Shown here: positions 37,924-46,654 of the stretch, piece by piece
Numbering within the stretch: the first letter of the stretch is position 1
Layout of the letters: every line of letters starts with the position of its first letter
Assembly: GCA_002082585.1 (NCBI GenBank)
Contig: CP020563.1
Coordinates: forward strand, 2,598,001-2,662,000
Reading direction: 5' to 3'
DNA from: Kitasatospora albolonga
GTDB lineage: Bacteria > Actinomycetota > Actinomycetes > Streptomycetales > Streptomycetaceae
DNA: 64,000 nt
The notes under the pieces: generated by a model
Database searches by the model: none
What the model was told of the DNA's origin: nothing
Seen by the model: the letters and a program-made list of their open reading frames with translations, nothing else
Program-made: the position numbers and the translations under genes

Positions 37924-38831
37924 GCCCCAGCCACCCGTCCGGCCCCGGCTCCGGTCCCGCCTCGGGCCCCGGCTCCGGTCCCGGTTCCGGCAAGGGCCCG
38001 GCTGCTCCCACCCGGCCGCCGGGCGAGCACGACGTCAAGGGCCACGCGTTCCACGACGAGGAGAGCGACCCCTCCCCCGCCCCGGCCGCCCCGGCGCGCC
38101 GGATCACCTGGCGCAAACTGGTCGTCCTGCCGCTGGTGCTGGCGGTCATCCTGGTGATCACGTACATCTGGATCACCACCATCCACCTGGACTCGATCGC
38201 GGAGAACTCGCTCTCCGGCGGCAATGTGCAGCTGCGCTGGTGGCAGCATGTGCGGCTGACGGCGATCTCCACCTTCTGGGTGCTGATCATCGCGATCCCG
38301 CTGGGCATCGCGCTGACCCGGCGGCGGCTGCGGAAGGCGGCCCCCGCGTTCACGGCGCTGGCCAATATCGGCCAGGCGACCCCGGCGATCGGTCTGCTGG
38401 CGCTGCTGGTGATCTGGCTGGGCATCGGGCCCCGGACCGCGATCATCGGCATCGTGATCTACGCGGTGCTGCCGGTGCTCTCCAACACGGTGGCGGGTCT
38501 GCGGGCGATCGAGCCGAACATGATCGAGGCGGCACGCGGGATGGGGATGTCCGGGCGGGGCGTCCTGTTCAAGGTGGAGCTGCCGCTCGCGGTGCCGCTG
38601 ATCCTGGCCGGAGTACGTACGGCACTCGTCCTGAACGTCGGTACGGCGACGCTGGCCACGTTCGGCGGGGGCGGCGGGCTGGGCGACCTGATCACCTCGG
38701 GCATCCAGACGCAGCGGATGCCGGTGCTGGTCATCGGCTCGGTGCTGACGGTGGTGCTGGCGCTGCTGGTGGACTGGCTGGCCTCGCTGGCCGAACTGGC
38801 GCTGACCCCGCGCGGGCTGGAGGAGCGGTGA
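37920..38831 (+). CDS. Quaternary amine ABC transporter permease, second subunit
   Basis: 303 residues from ATG 37920. An unusual ~60-residue N-terminal Pro/Gly/Ser head with GSGPASGPGSGPGSG-type repeats precedes the membrane domain (helices from WRKLVVLPLVLAVILVI on). EAA loop AIEPNMIEAARGMGMSGRGVLFKVELPLAVP. Pairs with the first permease. GTGA overlap with the binding-protein gene. Confidence 0.92.
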   Translation: MSPSHPSGPGSGPASGPGSGPGSGKGPAAPTRPPGEHDVKGHAFHDEESDPSPAPAAPARRITWRKLVVLPLVLAVILVITYIWITTIHLDSIAENSLSGGNVQLRWWQHVRLTAISTFWVLIIAIPLGIALTRRRLRKAAPAFTALANIGQATPAIGLLALLVIWLGIGPRTAIIGIVIYAVLPVLSNTVAGLRAIEPNMIEAARGMGMSGRGVLFKVELPLAVPLILAGVRTALVLNVGTATLATFGGGGGLGDLITSGIQTQRMPVLVIGSVLTVVLALLVDWLASLAELALTPRGLEER

Positions 38832-39805
38832 GGACGACGACGTACGGTTTCCGGGTCCTGGCGGCCGCGTCCTTGCTGCTGGTGGGCGGCTGCGGGCTCA
38901 AGAGCGGTTCCCCGATGGTGGACGAGGTGTCGCCGGGCTCGGTCGGCCGGGGCGAGCCGCTGAAGGGCGCCACGCTGACGGTGACCTCGAAGAACTTCAG
39001 CGAGAACATCATCCTCGGCCAGATGACCGGCCTGGTCTTCAAGGCGGCCGGGGCGGAGGTCATCGACCGCACGAACCTGCCGGGCTCGATCAGCGCCCGC
39101 GAGGCCATCATCAACGGCGACGCGGACGCCCAGTGGGACTACACCGGCACCGGCTGGATCACCTTCCTCGGCCACGCGGACCCGATCGTGGACCCGAAGA
39201 AGCAGTACGAGGCGGTACGGGACGAGGACCGCGGCAACGGGGTGGTCTGGCTGCCTCCGGCCCCGCTCGACAACACGTACGCGCTGGCCATCAGCAAGAA
39301 GAACAACGCCAAGTACCGGCTGAAGACCCTGTCGGACGTGGCGGCGCTGGCAAAGAGGGACCCGGGCGCGGTGACGATCTGCGTGGAGAACGAGTTCGCC
39401 TCGCGGGACGACGGGCTGCCCGGCATGGAGAAGAAGTACGGGATGAAGATCCCGGCGGGCAACATCCAGAAGATGGACGCCGGGATCATCTACACCCAGG
39501 TCTCGGAGTCCGACTCCTGCCTGCTGGGCGAGGTGTTCACCACCGACGGCCGGATCGAGGCGATGGACCTGGACGTGCTGGAGGACGACAAGGACTTCTT
39601 CCCCAACTACAACGCCTCCCCGGTCATCCATCTGGCGACCTTCGAGAAGTACCCGGTGATCGCCGAACTGCTGGACCCGCTCGCGAAGAAGCTGACGACC
39701 GAGGTGGCACGGACGCTGAACGCCAAGGTGGATGTGGAGGGCGAGGACCCGCACGAGGTGGCGAAGGAGTGGCTGGTGGCGGAGGGGTTCATCGAGGAGG
39801 GGTGA
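38828..39805 (+). CDS. Quaternary amine ABC transporter substrate-binding lipoprotein (OsmF/OpuCC type)
   Basis: 325 residues from GTG 38828. Lipobox LVGGCGL gives Cys20 as the lipid anchor. The OpuAC-type fold starts GATLTVTSKNFSENIILGQM and includes YTGTGWITFLG. Captures the osmolyte for the permease-ATPase complex encoded just upstream. Four overlapping genes imply one transcript. Confidence 0.92.
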   Translation: MRTTTYGFRVLAAASLLLVGGCGLKSGSPMVDEVSPGSVGRGEPLKGATLTVTSKNFSENIILGQMTGLVFKAAGAEVIDRTNLPGSISAREAIINGDADAQWDYTGTGWITFLGHADPIVDPKKQYEAVRDEDRGNGVVWLPPAPLDNTYALAISKKNNAKYRLKTLSDVAALAKRDPGAVTICVENEFASRDDGLPGMEKKYGMKIPAGNIQKMDAGIIYTQVSESDSCLLGEVFTTDGRIEAMDLDVLEDDKDFFPNYNASPVIHLATFEKYPVIAELLDPLAKKLTTEVARTLNAKVDVEGEDPHEVAKEWLVAEGFIEEG

Positions 39806-39823
39806 GGGAGCCCGGGGAGGGAG

Positions 39824-39914
39824 TTGCCAAGGGTTCGCTGCAAAGAAACTGCTGCAAAGCTTGTGTTGCAAAGGTCGAGTTGCAAAAAACCACTTGCAAA
39901 GCACTCTTTGCAAC
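39824..39914. repeat. Seven phased TTGCAA(AG) repeats with exact 14-bp pitch
   Basis: TGCAAAG-like cores begin at 39825, 39839, 39853, 39867, 39881, 39895 and 39909, each 14 bases after the last. The first (TGCCAAG) and last (TGCAACT) are degenerate. The core TTGCAA is itself a palindrome. The array ends 15 bases before the ArsR-type regulator gene and its sixth copy coincides with the -35 box, so it is almost certainly an operator array. Confidence 0.9.
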
Positions 39915-39922
39915 TCTACGGT
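39894..39922 (+). promoter_or_regulatory. Leaderless promoter of the ArsR-type regulator inside the repeat array
   Basis: TTGCAA (39894-39899) as -35, 17-base spacer, TACGGT (39917-39922, TANNNT) as -10, then six bases to the ATG. Transcription would start at the A of the start codon, which fits the absence of a ribosome site. Confidence 0.65.
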
Positions 39923-39928
39923 TGGCGC

Positions 39929-40549
39929 ATGGCAGAGAACGAGCAGGGCGACCGCCCCCACCCCCACGCCGACCGCACCGACCGCAAGATCCACCACGTC
40001 GACGCCCGCGCCTTGCGCGCCATCGCGCATCCGCTGCGGCTCCGACTACTCGACACACTCCGGGAGTTCGGCCCCGCCACCGCCTCCAAGCTCGGCGATC
40101 GGCTCGGCGAGTCCAGCGGCTCGACCAGCTACCACCTGCGCCAGCTCGCGGAGAGCGGGCTGGTGGAGGACGCCCCGGAGCTGGGCAAGGGCCGCGAGCG
40201 CTGGTGGCGGTCGGTGCACCAGGGCTCGACGGTCGAGAGCGCGGACTTCATGACGCACGCCGATCCGGAAGTGCGCGGAGCCATCGAGTTCCTCCTGCAC
40301 GAGACGGCCACCACTCACGCCCGGGACCTCAACACCTGGCTGGGCACGTCGGGCGACTGGCCGGAGGAGTGGCAGCGGAGCTGGGACCTGAGCGACTTCA
40401 AGATCCGCCTCACGCCGGAACTCTCGCTGGAGCTGTCCCACAAGGTCCATGAACTCGTGGAGAGCTACCGGGGCCGGGTCCCGGAGGACACCGAGGGATC
40501 GGCGATGGTCCAGACCCACCTGCACGTCTTCCCGCGCCCTTCCGAATGA
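39929..40549 (+). CDS. ArsR-type winged-helix transcriptional regulator
   Basis: 206 residues. The DNA-binding domain (residues ~25-95) reads ALRAIAHPLRLRLLDTLREFG, TASKLGDRLGESSGSTSYHLRQL and GLVEDAPELGKGRERWW, the HTH_20/ArsR pattern. The C-terminal ~110 residues are a Trp- and Glu-rich helical domain of unknown ligand. No metal-binding Cys set is visible. Followed by a small ORF and an MFS exporter, so it probably controls drug or metabolite efflux and itself through the upstream array. Confidence 0.9.
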   Translation: MAENEQGDRPHPHADRTDRKIHHVDARALRAIAHPLRLRLLDTLREFGPATASKLGDRLGESSGSTSYHLRQLAESGLVEDAPELGKGRERWWRSVHQGSTVESADFMTHADPEVRGAIEFLLHETATTHARDLNTWLGTSGDWPEEWQRSWDLSDFKIRLTPELSLELSHKVHELVESYRGRVPEDTEGSAMVQTHLHVFPRPSE

Positions 40550-40604
40550 GCGTCCCCGTATGAGCACCGATCCCCAACAGCCGATGAACCGGAGGGAATT
40601 ACCC

Positions 40605-40793
40605 ATGAACGCCGACATCCACATGCTCCTGCACGCCGACCGTTCCGCCGAACTGCGCCGCGAGGCACGGTCGTTCACCCCGCCCCGGACCGCCCTGCGG
40701 ACCCGCGTCGGCTGGACGATGGTCGAGCTCGGCCTCCGGCTGGCCCGGAGCGGACCGGCGGCGGCCGGTGCCCACACGTTCCGTACCGCCTAG
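40605..40793 (+). CDS. Small basic protein of unknown function between regulator and exporter
   Basis: 62 residues from ATG 40605, with GGAGGGA ten bases upstream. Arg-rich with His-containing start (MNADIHMLLHADRSAELRR); ends with GPAAAGAHTFRTA. No membrane helix. Lies 55 bases after the regulator and 47 before the MFS gene on the same strand, so it belongs to their transcript. No family recognised. Confidence 0.65.
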   Translation: MNADIHMLLHADRSAELRREARSFTPPRTALRTRVGWTMVELGLRLARSGPAAAGAHTFRTA

Positions 40794-40840
40794 GGCTTCC
40801 GCACAGGCCCTGGCCAGTCGCCTTCGGGGGAAGCACGGCC

Positions 40841-42223
40841 ATGCACCACCACCACCGCCACCGCCATCGCCTGCCGCTCGCCGCCACGCTCGCGGCCAAC
40901 TCCATTTCCACCGCCGGGACTTCACTCACCCTGATCGGCGTGCCCTGGTTCGTCCTGGAGACCACCGGCAGCGCGGGCCGGGCGGGCGTCGTCGCCTTCT
41001 GCGCCACCCTGCCGATCGTCGTCGCCGCGCTGATCGGCGGACCGTTCATCGACCGGATCGGCCGCCGCAGGACCGCCGTCGTCTCCGACACGGTCTGCGG
41101 CCTCGCCATCGCCGCGATCCCGCTGCTCCACCGGGCGGGCGCCCTGGAGTTCTGGATGCTCTGCGCGCTGATGGCCCTGAACGGCTTCGCCCACACCCCG
41201 GGCAACACCGCCCGGTACGTCCTCATCCCCGATCTCGCGGAGCACGCGGGCACCACGCTCCCCCGGGCCGCCAGCCTCTTCGACGCGGTCTCGCGCGGGG
41301 CCCGGATGGTCGGCGCGGCGCTGGCCGGCATCCTGATCGCCTTCGCCGGGTCGGAGACCGTACTCCTCCTGGACGCGGCCACGTTCGGCCTCTCCGCACT
41401 GCTGGTCGCCGTCGGCGTACGGGGCGTGGGCGCGGCCGAACCGCGCAAGGGCGGGGCACCCGTCTCGCTGCGCACGTACGGCACCGAACTCCGCGAGGGA
41501 TACGCCCACTTGCTGGGCAACCGGCTGCTGCTGGCGATCGTCCTCATGGTGATGCTCATGAACGGCACCGACCAGGGCTGGTACGCCGTCCTGCTCCCGG
41601 TGCACGCCGAGGCCGAGTTGGGCGGAGCGCGGGACATCGGGCTGCTCACCGCGCTGTTCGGGGCGGGCGGACTGGCGGGGGCGCTGCTGTACGGGGCGGT
41701 GGGTCACCGCTTCCCCCGGCGGGCGGTGTTCACGGTGTGCGTGATCCTGTGCGGGGCGCCGCGCTTCCTGGTGGCGGCGGTGACGGGGACGACGCTGCCG
41801 CTCGCGGTGACCATGCTGCTGGGCGGAATCGCGGGCGGGGTGCTGAACCCGATCCTGACGACGGTCATCTACGAGCGCGTACCGGACCGGCTCCGCAGCC
41901 GGGTCTCGGGGGCGCTGACCGCCGGCTGCGAGTTCGCGATGCCGCTGGGCGGACTGGCGGCCGGGCTGCTGGTGGAGGGGACGGGCTCGACGGGGGCGCT
42001 GCTGGCGATGGGCGGGGTGTACTTCCTGGCGACGCTGAGCCCGCTGGTGTTCCCGTCGTGGCGGACGATGGAGGGAGCGGCGGCCTCGGCGGAAGAAGCG
42101 GCGGGCGAGGCGGCGGGCCGGGAAGAGGCAGCGGGCGAGGCGGCGGGCCGGGAACCCGCCGTACCGCCCCCGCCGAAGGGGATCAGCAGCTCGGCACCTT
42201 CCCGCCGCTCTCCAGCGCCTTGA
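40841..42223 (+). CDS. MFS exporter with natural His-rich N-terminus
   Basis: 460 residues, twelve membrane segments; starts MHHHHRHRHRLPL. Motif A is DRIGRRRTAVVSD. The relatives are enterobactin-exporter/macrolide-efflux type MFS proteins. The C-terminal tail is a repeated Ala/Glu/Gly/Arg stretch (EEAAGEAAGR twice) that runs past the stop of the convergent Lon-like gene: the two genes overlap tail to tail by 41 bases. Controlled, by position, by the ArsR-type regulator. Substrate unknown. Confidence 0.88.
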   Translation: MHHHHRHRHRLPLAATLAANSISTAGTSLTLIGVPWFVLETTGSAGRAGVVAFCATLPIVVAALIGGPFIDRIGRRRTAVVSDTVCGLAIAAIPLLHRAGALEFWMLCALMALNGFAHTPGNTARYVLIPDLAEHAGTTLPRAASLFDAVSRGARMVGAALAGILIAFAGSETVLLLDAATFGLSALLVAVGVRGVGAAEPRKGGAPVSLRTYGTELREGYAHLLGNRLLLAIVLMVMLMNGTDQGWYAVLLPVHAEAELGGARDIGLLTALFGAGGLAGALLYGAVGHRFPRRAVFTVCVILCGAPRFLVAAVTGTTLPLAVTMLLGGIAGGVLNPILTTVIYERVPDRLRSRVSGALTAGCEFAMPLGGLAAGLLVEGTGSTGALLAMGGVYFLATLSPLVFPSWRTMEGAAASAEEAAGEAAGREEAAGEAAGREPAVPPPPKGISSSAPSRRSPAP

Positions 42224-42971
42224 GCGCGCCCACCGCGCCGTCCAGGGTCGTGACGGGGATCAGCCGCAGCCCCTCGGGCCGCTCCGCCTCCGCCTCGCGG
42301 CACTCGGCCTTCGGGACGAGGAAGACGGTGGCCCCGTCGCGGTGGGCGGCCTGGGTCTTCATGGAGACCCCGCCGACCGCGCCGACCTTGCCGTCCGCGG
42401 TGATCGTCCCCGTACCGGCGATGGTGCGGCCCCCGGTGAGGTCGCCGCCCTTCCCGTCGCCGTCGAGCATGTCGATGATGCCGAGGGAGAGGAAGAGCCC
42501 GGCGCTGGGCCCGCCGATGTCCCCGAGGTCCACGCTCACCCGCATCGAGCCGGGCTCGCGGTCCAGGTGGTTCAGGGCGGCGTCGACGGCGACGTTCTGG
42601 GAGTCCTTCATGTCGTTCAGGTTGTGCTGCTCGATCTCCTTCTCGGAGCCGCCGGTCGGGTAGACGGAGTCCCGGGGCATGACCGCCCGGTCCGTACGGA
42701 ACCAGCCGTCCAGCACGTTGCCGATCCGGACGTCCGCCTTGGGCCCGGTGGCGACGATCGTCGTCATCCGCAGCTGCCCCTCGGTGGGCCGGGTCTCGGC
42801 GCCGGTGATGGTGATCACCGGCTTGCCCCGGTCCTCGCCGAGCACGTCGGCGGTCACCCCGGGCTGCGCCAGGGTGAACGGGAGCGGCGCGAGGGCCGCC
42901 GTACCGAACAGGGCGAGGACGGGCAGCGCGCAGAGGGCGAGCGCGCGGGGGCGCGAGAGACGAGTGAGCAC
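42183..42971 (-). CDS. Membrane-anchored Lon-like serine protease (S16 domain)
   Basis: 262 residues. N-terminal membrane helix (residues ~9-28), then an S16 proteolytic domain: catalytic S156 in GGPSAGLFLSLG and K205 in GGVSMKTQAA, the Lon Ser-Lys pair. It lacks the ATPase of Lon and also seems to lack the PDZ domain of YlbL-type relatives (those are ~340 residues). Faces outside the membrane. Substrates unknown. Overlaps the MFS gene at its 3' end. Confidence 0.9.
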   Translation of the reverse strand: MLTRLSRPRALALCALPVLALFGTAALAPLPFTLAQPGVTADVLGEDRGKPVITITGAETRPTEGQLRMTTIVATGPKADVRIGNVLDGWFRTDRAVMPRDSVYPTGGSEKEIEQHNLNDMKDSQNVAVDAALNHLDREPGSMRVSVDLGDIGGPSAGLFLSLGIIDMLDGDGKGGDLTGGRTIAGTGTITADGKVGAVGGVSMKTQAAHRDGATVFLVPKAECREAEAERPEGLRLIPVTTLDGAVGALKALESGGKVPSC

Positions 42972-43098
42972 CCGTCCAATCTAACCGCCGGGCGGGACCG
43001 GGAACGCGCCAGGCGTACGCCCCCGCCGCGCCTCCTCCCCGTACGCCGGTCCCGTACATACGGGAACACGTCCAACCGCGCCCCCGTACGTACGGAAC

Positions 43099-43163
43099 GG
43101 ACGCCCTGCGGCAGGGGGCCGCCCGTACGTACGGAACGGGGGCGCCCCTACCGCAGGGCGTCC
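43099..43163. terminator. Hairpin spanning the end of the IclR gene
   Basis: GGACGCCCTGCGG (43099-43111) is complementary to 43151-43163 inside the last codons of the IclR gene. Between and just outside lie two copies of CCCGTACGTACGGAACGG (about 43083 and 43122). Confidence 0.6.
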
Positions 43164-43792
43164 GCCACTTCCCGGGCGGCGTCGAGCACGCGGGGCCCGA
43201 CCCGTTCCGGTACGGCGTCGGCGAGCATGACCACGCCCACGCTCCCCTCCACCCCCGAGACCCCGACCAGCGGCGCCGCCGCCCCGCTGGCTCCGGCTTC
43301 GAGCTCGCCGTGGGTGAGGGTGTAGCCGGGGTGGCCGGCCGCCGTCTGCTGGCGGGCGGAGAGGATGGCGCGCCCCGCGGCCCCCCGGTCCAGCGGGTGG
43401 CGGAAGCCCGCCCGGTAGGCCACGTGGTAGTCGGTCCAGGTGGGCTCGACGACGGCGACCGCGAGGGCGTCGCTGCCGTCGACGAGCGTGAGGTGGGCGG
43501 TGGCCCCTATGTCCTCGGCCAGGGAGCGCAGCGCGGGCAGCGCGGCCTCCCGGACGAGGGGGTGCACCTGTCGGCCCAGGCGCAGCACACCGAGCCCGAC
43601 CCGGGCGCGGCCGCCCAGATCGCGGCGGACCAGGGCGTGCTGCTCCAGGGTGGCGAGCAGCCGGTAGACGACGGTCCGGTTGACGCCGAGTTTGTTGGAC
43701 AACTCGGTGACGGTCAGACCGTGATCGGTATCGGCGAGCAGTTTGAGGACCCGCAGTCCTCGGTCGAGCGTCTGGGAAGTCTCCGCTGTCAC
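43148..43792 (-). CDS. IclR family transcriptional regulator
   Basis: 214 residues from GTG 43792, with GAGGAGAGG upstream. HTH domain SQTLDRGLRVLKLLADTDHGLTVTELSNKLGVNRTVVYRLLATLEQH and a C-terminal IclR effector domain (GATAHLTLVDGSDALAVAVVEP, HPLDRGAAGRAILS). Shorter than typical 250-residue members. No adjacent catabolic operon, so its target is unclear. Confidence 0.88.
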   Translation of the reverse strand: MTAETSQTLDRGLRVLKLLADTDHGLTVTELSNKLGVNRTVVYRLLATLEQHALVRRDLGGRARVGLGVLRLGRQVHPLVREAALPALRSLAEDIGATAHLTLVDGSDALAVAVVEPTWTDYHVAYRAGFRHPLDRGAAGRAILSARQQTAAGHPGYTLTHGELEAGASGAAAPLVGVSGVEGSVGVVMLADAVPERVGPRVLDAAREVADALR

Positions 43793-44323
43793 GACGCCCT
43801 CTCCTCTTCGGGTGAGCGACGGCGGCCCTGTTCCGGGGGTTGCGACACCGGTCCCAGCGGCGACGCACGGAGAGGCCGCCGGTCTGGCCATAGGCACCGG
43901 CTGCGCTCCGCGGCGGCTCTGCCACGGGGCGTTCATATGGCCGGGACAGTAGCGAGCCAGTCCGCTCAGCGGAAGCCCTCGTCCAGAATCCGGGCGCCTC
44001 TCGGGGCGGGGTCCTGACCGTACGGCATAACCGCCGGTCAGCGCGGTGGTGTCCGAAACGCGAACGTCTACGCGCGTCCTGGTCGACAGACGTGATGGTG
44101 ACCCTTCGTACACCTCATGTGAACTGTCGTTAACTCACCGTGAATTGAAGCGCGCATATTTTTCCGGCTGGGCGTGCCGGGAAGCGCCAGGTGGCCGAAA
44201 ACGGGTGTACGGCCCACCCCGGAACCGGACGTGCGGCCACCCCGGAACCCGACGTGCGGCCCGCCCCGGACAGGACCGGAGCGGGCCGCACGGCAGGAGG
44301 GCGGGGCGGGCGGGGCGGCCCCG
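43793..44323. other. 531-base intergenic region upstream of IclR and downstream of the helicase
   Basis: No convincing gene. It holds the IclR promoter side; an A/T-leaning patch with TGTCGTTAACTCACCGTGAATTG (about 44125-44147, split here: TGTCGTTAACTCACC then GTGAATTG), whose CTCACC/GTGA parts are dyadic; and, from 44217, two 22-23-base tandem copies of a CCCCGGAAC..GACGTGCGGCC unit leading into the helicase terminator. Confidence 0.4.
44254..44291 (-). terminator. Terminator after the helicase gene
   Basis: Arms GTGCGGCCCGC (44254-44264) and complement (44281-44291), 32 bases beyond the helicase stop. Confidence 0.75.
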
Positions 44324-46150
44324 TCACGTCATCCGGGTCGCCCACTCCTGGACCTTGGCGATACGCGTCTGGATCTGGTGGGCCGTGGCCTCGGCGCTCG
44401 GGGGGCCGCCGCAGACGCGGCGCAGCTCGTTGTGGATCACACCGTGGGGCTTGCCGCTCTGGTGGGTGTAGGCGGAGACCATCGTGTTGAGCTGCTTGCG
44501 CAGGCTGAGGAGCTGCTTGTGGGTGACGACGGGCCGGGCCTCGGCGGGCTTCTCCAGGAGGTCGGCCTCCTCGGCCGGCTTCTGGCGGCTGTGCGCGATC
44601 TGCCGGCTCTGGCGCTTCTGGAGGAGAAGCTGCACCTGGTCGGGTTCGAGGAGGCCGGGGATACCGAGGTAGTCCTGCTCCTCCTCACTGCCCGGGTGGG
44701 CCTGCATGCCGAACTCGGCGCCGTCGTACAGCACTCGGTCGAAGACGGCGTCGGACTCCAGTGCCTCCCAGGGCAGTTGGTCCTCGGTCTCCTCGTCCTC
44801 CAGCTTCTCGGCGTCGGCGAGGAGCTGGTCCTCCTCCGCGAACGGGTTCTCCTCGTCGCCGCCCTTCTTGGGCTTGTCGAGCACGTGGTCGCGCTCGACC
44901 TCCATCTCGTTGGCGAAGTCGAGGAGCATCGGGATCGTCGGCAGAAAGACGGAGGCGGTCTCACCGCGCCTGCGGGAGCGCACGAAGCGGCCGACGGCCT
45001 GGGCGAAGAAGAGGGGCGTGGAGATGGTGGTGGCGTACACGCCGACGGCGAGGCGCGGCACGTCCACGCCCTCGGACACCATCCGTACCGCGACCATCCA
45101 GCGCGACTCGTCCGCGCTGAACTTGTCGATCTTCTTCGAGGCGGCCTTCTCGTCGGAGAGGACGACGGTCGGCGTCTCCCCGGTGACCTTCTTCAGGATC
45201 TTGGCGTACGCGCGTGCCGAGTCCTGGTCCGTCGCGATGACGAGCCCGCCCGCGTCCGGGATGCCCTTGCGGACCTCGGTCAGCCGCTTGTCGGCGGCGG
45301 CCAGCACGTTGGGAATCCAGTCGCCGGTGGGCGAGAGCGCGGTGCGCCACGCCTGCCCGATGGCGTCCTTGGTCATCGGCTCGCCGAGCCGGGCCGCGAT
45401 CTCGTCACCGGCCTTGGTGCGCCAGCGCATGTTGCCGCTGTAGCTGAGGAAGATCACGGGGCGGACGACGCCGTCGGCGAGCGCGTTGCCGTAGCCGTAG
45501 GTGTAGTCGGCGGAGGAGCGGCGGATGCCGTCGTTCCCCTCCTCGTACGCGACGAAGGGGATCGGGTTGGTATCCGACCGGAACGGCGTACCGGTCAGCG
45601 CGAGCCGCCGGGTCGCCGGGTCGAACGCCTCCTGGCACGCCTCGCCCCAGGACTTGGAGTCCCCGGCGTGGTGGATCTCGTCGAGGATGACCAGGGTCTT
45701 GCGCTGCTCGCACCGGTTGCGGTGCAGCATCGGGCGGACGCCGACACCGGCGTACGTCACGGCGACACCGTGGTACTCCTTGCTCAGCGGACCGGCGCTG
45801 TACTCCGGGTCGAGCTTGATCCCTATCCGGGCGGCCGCCTCCGCCCACTGCTTCTTGAGGTGCTCGGTCGGGGCGACCACGGTGACCTGCTGGACGACAT
45901 GGTGGTGCAGCAGCCACGACGCGAGGGTCAGCGCGAAGGTGGTCTTGCCCGCGCCGGGCGTGGCGACGGCGAGGAAGTCGCGCGGCTGCTCCTGGACGTA
46001 CCTCTCCATGGCCCCCTGCTGCCAGGCTCGCAGCTTGTTGGCGGTGCCCCAGGGGGCACGGCCGGGAAAGGCGGGAGAGAGGTGGTGGGAGGCGGTGGTA
46101 GTAGTCACGGTCTCCGGTTCGGGGCGCTCGGGTACGTGGGTCGCTGCCAC
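44324..46150 (-). CDS. DEAH-box superfamily 2 helicase
   Basis: 608 residues. Walker A ATPGAGKTTFAL, DEAH-equivalent LDEIHHAGDS, motif III ALTGTPFRSD, and motif VI QAVGRFVRSRR: an intact SF2 helicase of the type III restriction/RAD3-like group. The C-terminal ~200 residues are a charged, Glu/Gln-rich helical region with no nuclease motif that I can see. Widespread in actinomycetes as a stand-alone protein; DNA repair is a guess. ATG at 46150; a nearby upstream start cannot be excluded. Confidence 0.88.
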   Translation of the reverse strand: MAATHVPERPEPETVTTTTASHHLSPAFPGRAPWGTANKLRAWQQGAMERYVQEQPRDFLAVATPGAGKTTFALTLASWLLHHHVVQQVTVVAPTEHLKKQWAEAAARIGIKLDPEYSAGPLSKEYHGVAVTYAGVGVRPMLHRNRCEQRKTLVILDEIHHAGDSKSWGEACQEAFDPATRRLALTGTPFRSDTNPIPFVAYEEGNDGIRRSSADYTYGYGNALADGVVRPVIFLSYSGNMRWRTKAGDEIAARLGEPMTKDAIGQAWRTALSPTGDWIPNVLAAADKRLTEVRKGIPDAGGLVIATDQDSARAYAKILKKVTGETPTVVLSDEKAASKKIDKFSADESRWMVAVRMVSEGVDVPRLAVGVYATTISTPLFFAQAVGRFVRSRRRGETASVFLPTIPMLLDFANEMEVERDHVLDKPKKGGDEENPFAEEDQLLADAEKLEDEETEDQLPWEALESDAVFDRVLYDGAEFGMQAHPGSEEEQDYLGIPGLLEPDQVQLLLQKRQSRQIAHSRQKPAEEADLLEKPAEARPVVTHKQLLSLRKQLNTMVSAYTHQSGKPHGVIHNELRRVCGGPPSAEATAHQIQTRIAKVQEWATRMT

Positions 46151-46264
46151 TACCGCACCCGGCCCGAAGGACCCGGCCCGCGATACGACAACCGGGCCAC
46201 CCTACCGGGGGCCCGGTTGAAACCAGGTACGAACAAGCCGCGCCGGTGCCGGACGAGACGGTGC

Positions 46265-46654
46265 TCACATCGCGTCGACGACCAGGTCCCGCAACCCCTG
46301 GGAGATCACCTTGATCTCGTCTGTCTCTCCTGTGGCGACATCGATGACCAGCCGCTCCGCCGCGTCGATGTCCGGGCGCAGGTCGACGCCGTTCATGGCG
46401 AGGAACGTGACGCAGGAGAGCCAGGCAGTGCGCTTGTTGCCGTCGAACAGAGGGCGGTTGACCGCCAGGGACTGGAGAAGTGCCGCCGCCTTGTCGATCA
46501 GGTCAGGGTAAGCCTCCTCACCGAACATGGCCGCCGAGGGGCGGTGGGCCGCCGACTCCAGCAGACCGGCGTCCCGGACGACGATCTGCATGTCGTCGCA
46601 CGCGTGCTCGGCGATCACGAGGGCGTCCTCGGAGCTCAGGTAGACACAGCTCAT
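46265..46654 (-). CDS. Doc/Fic-family death-on-curing toxin, active-site His replaced
   Basis: 129 residues from ATG 46654, which overlaps the antitoxin stop (ATGA). The Fic core should read NHxLxDGNKR; here it is N66-R67-P-L-F-D71-G-N73-K-R75, with Arg in place of the catalytic His. Doc normally phosphorylates EF-Tu and needs that His. The rest of the loop, including D71, N73 and R75, is intact. It may be inactive, weakened or have another activity. Forms a type II toxin-antitoxin pair with the gene upstream. Confidence 0.85.
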   Translation of the reverse strand: MSCVYLSSEDALVIAEHACDDMQIVVRDAGLLESAAHRPSAAMFGEEAYPDLIDKAAALLQSLAVNRPLFDGNKRTAWLSCVTFLAMNGVDLRPDIDAAERLVIDVATGETDEIKVISQGLRDLVVDAM

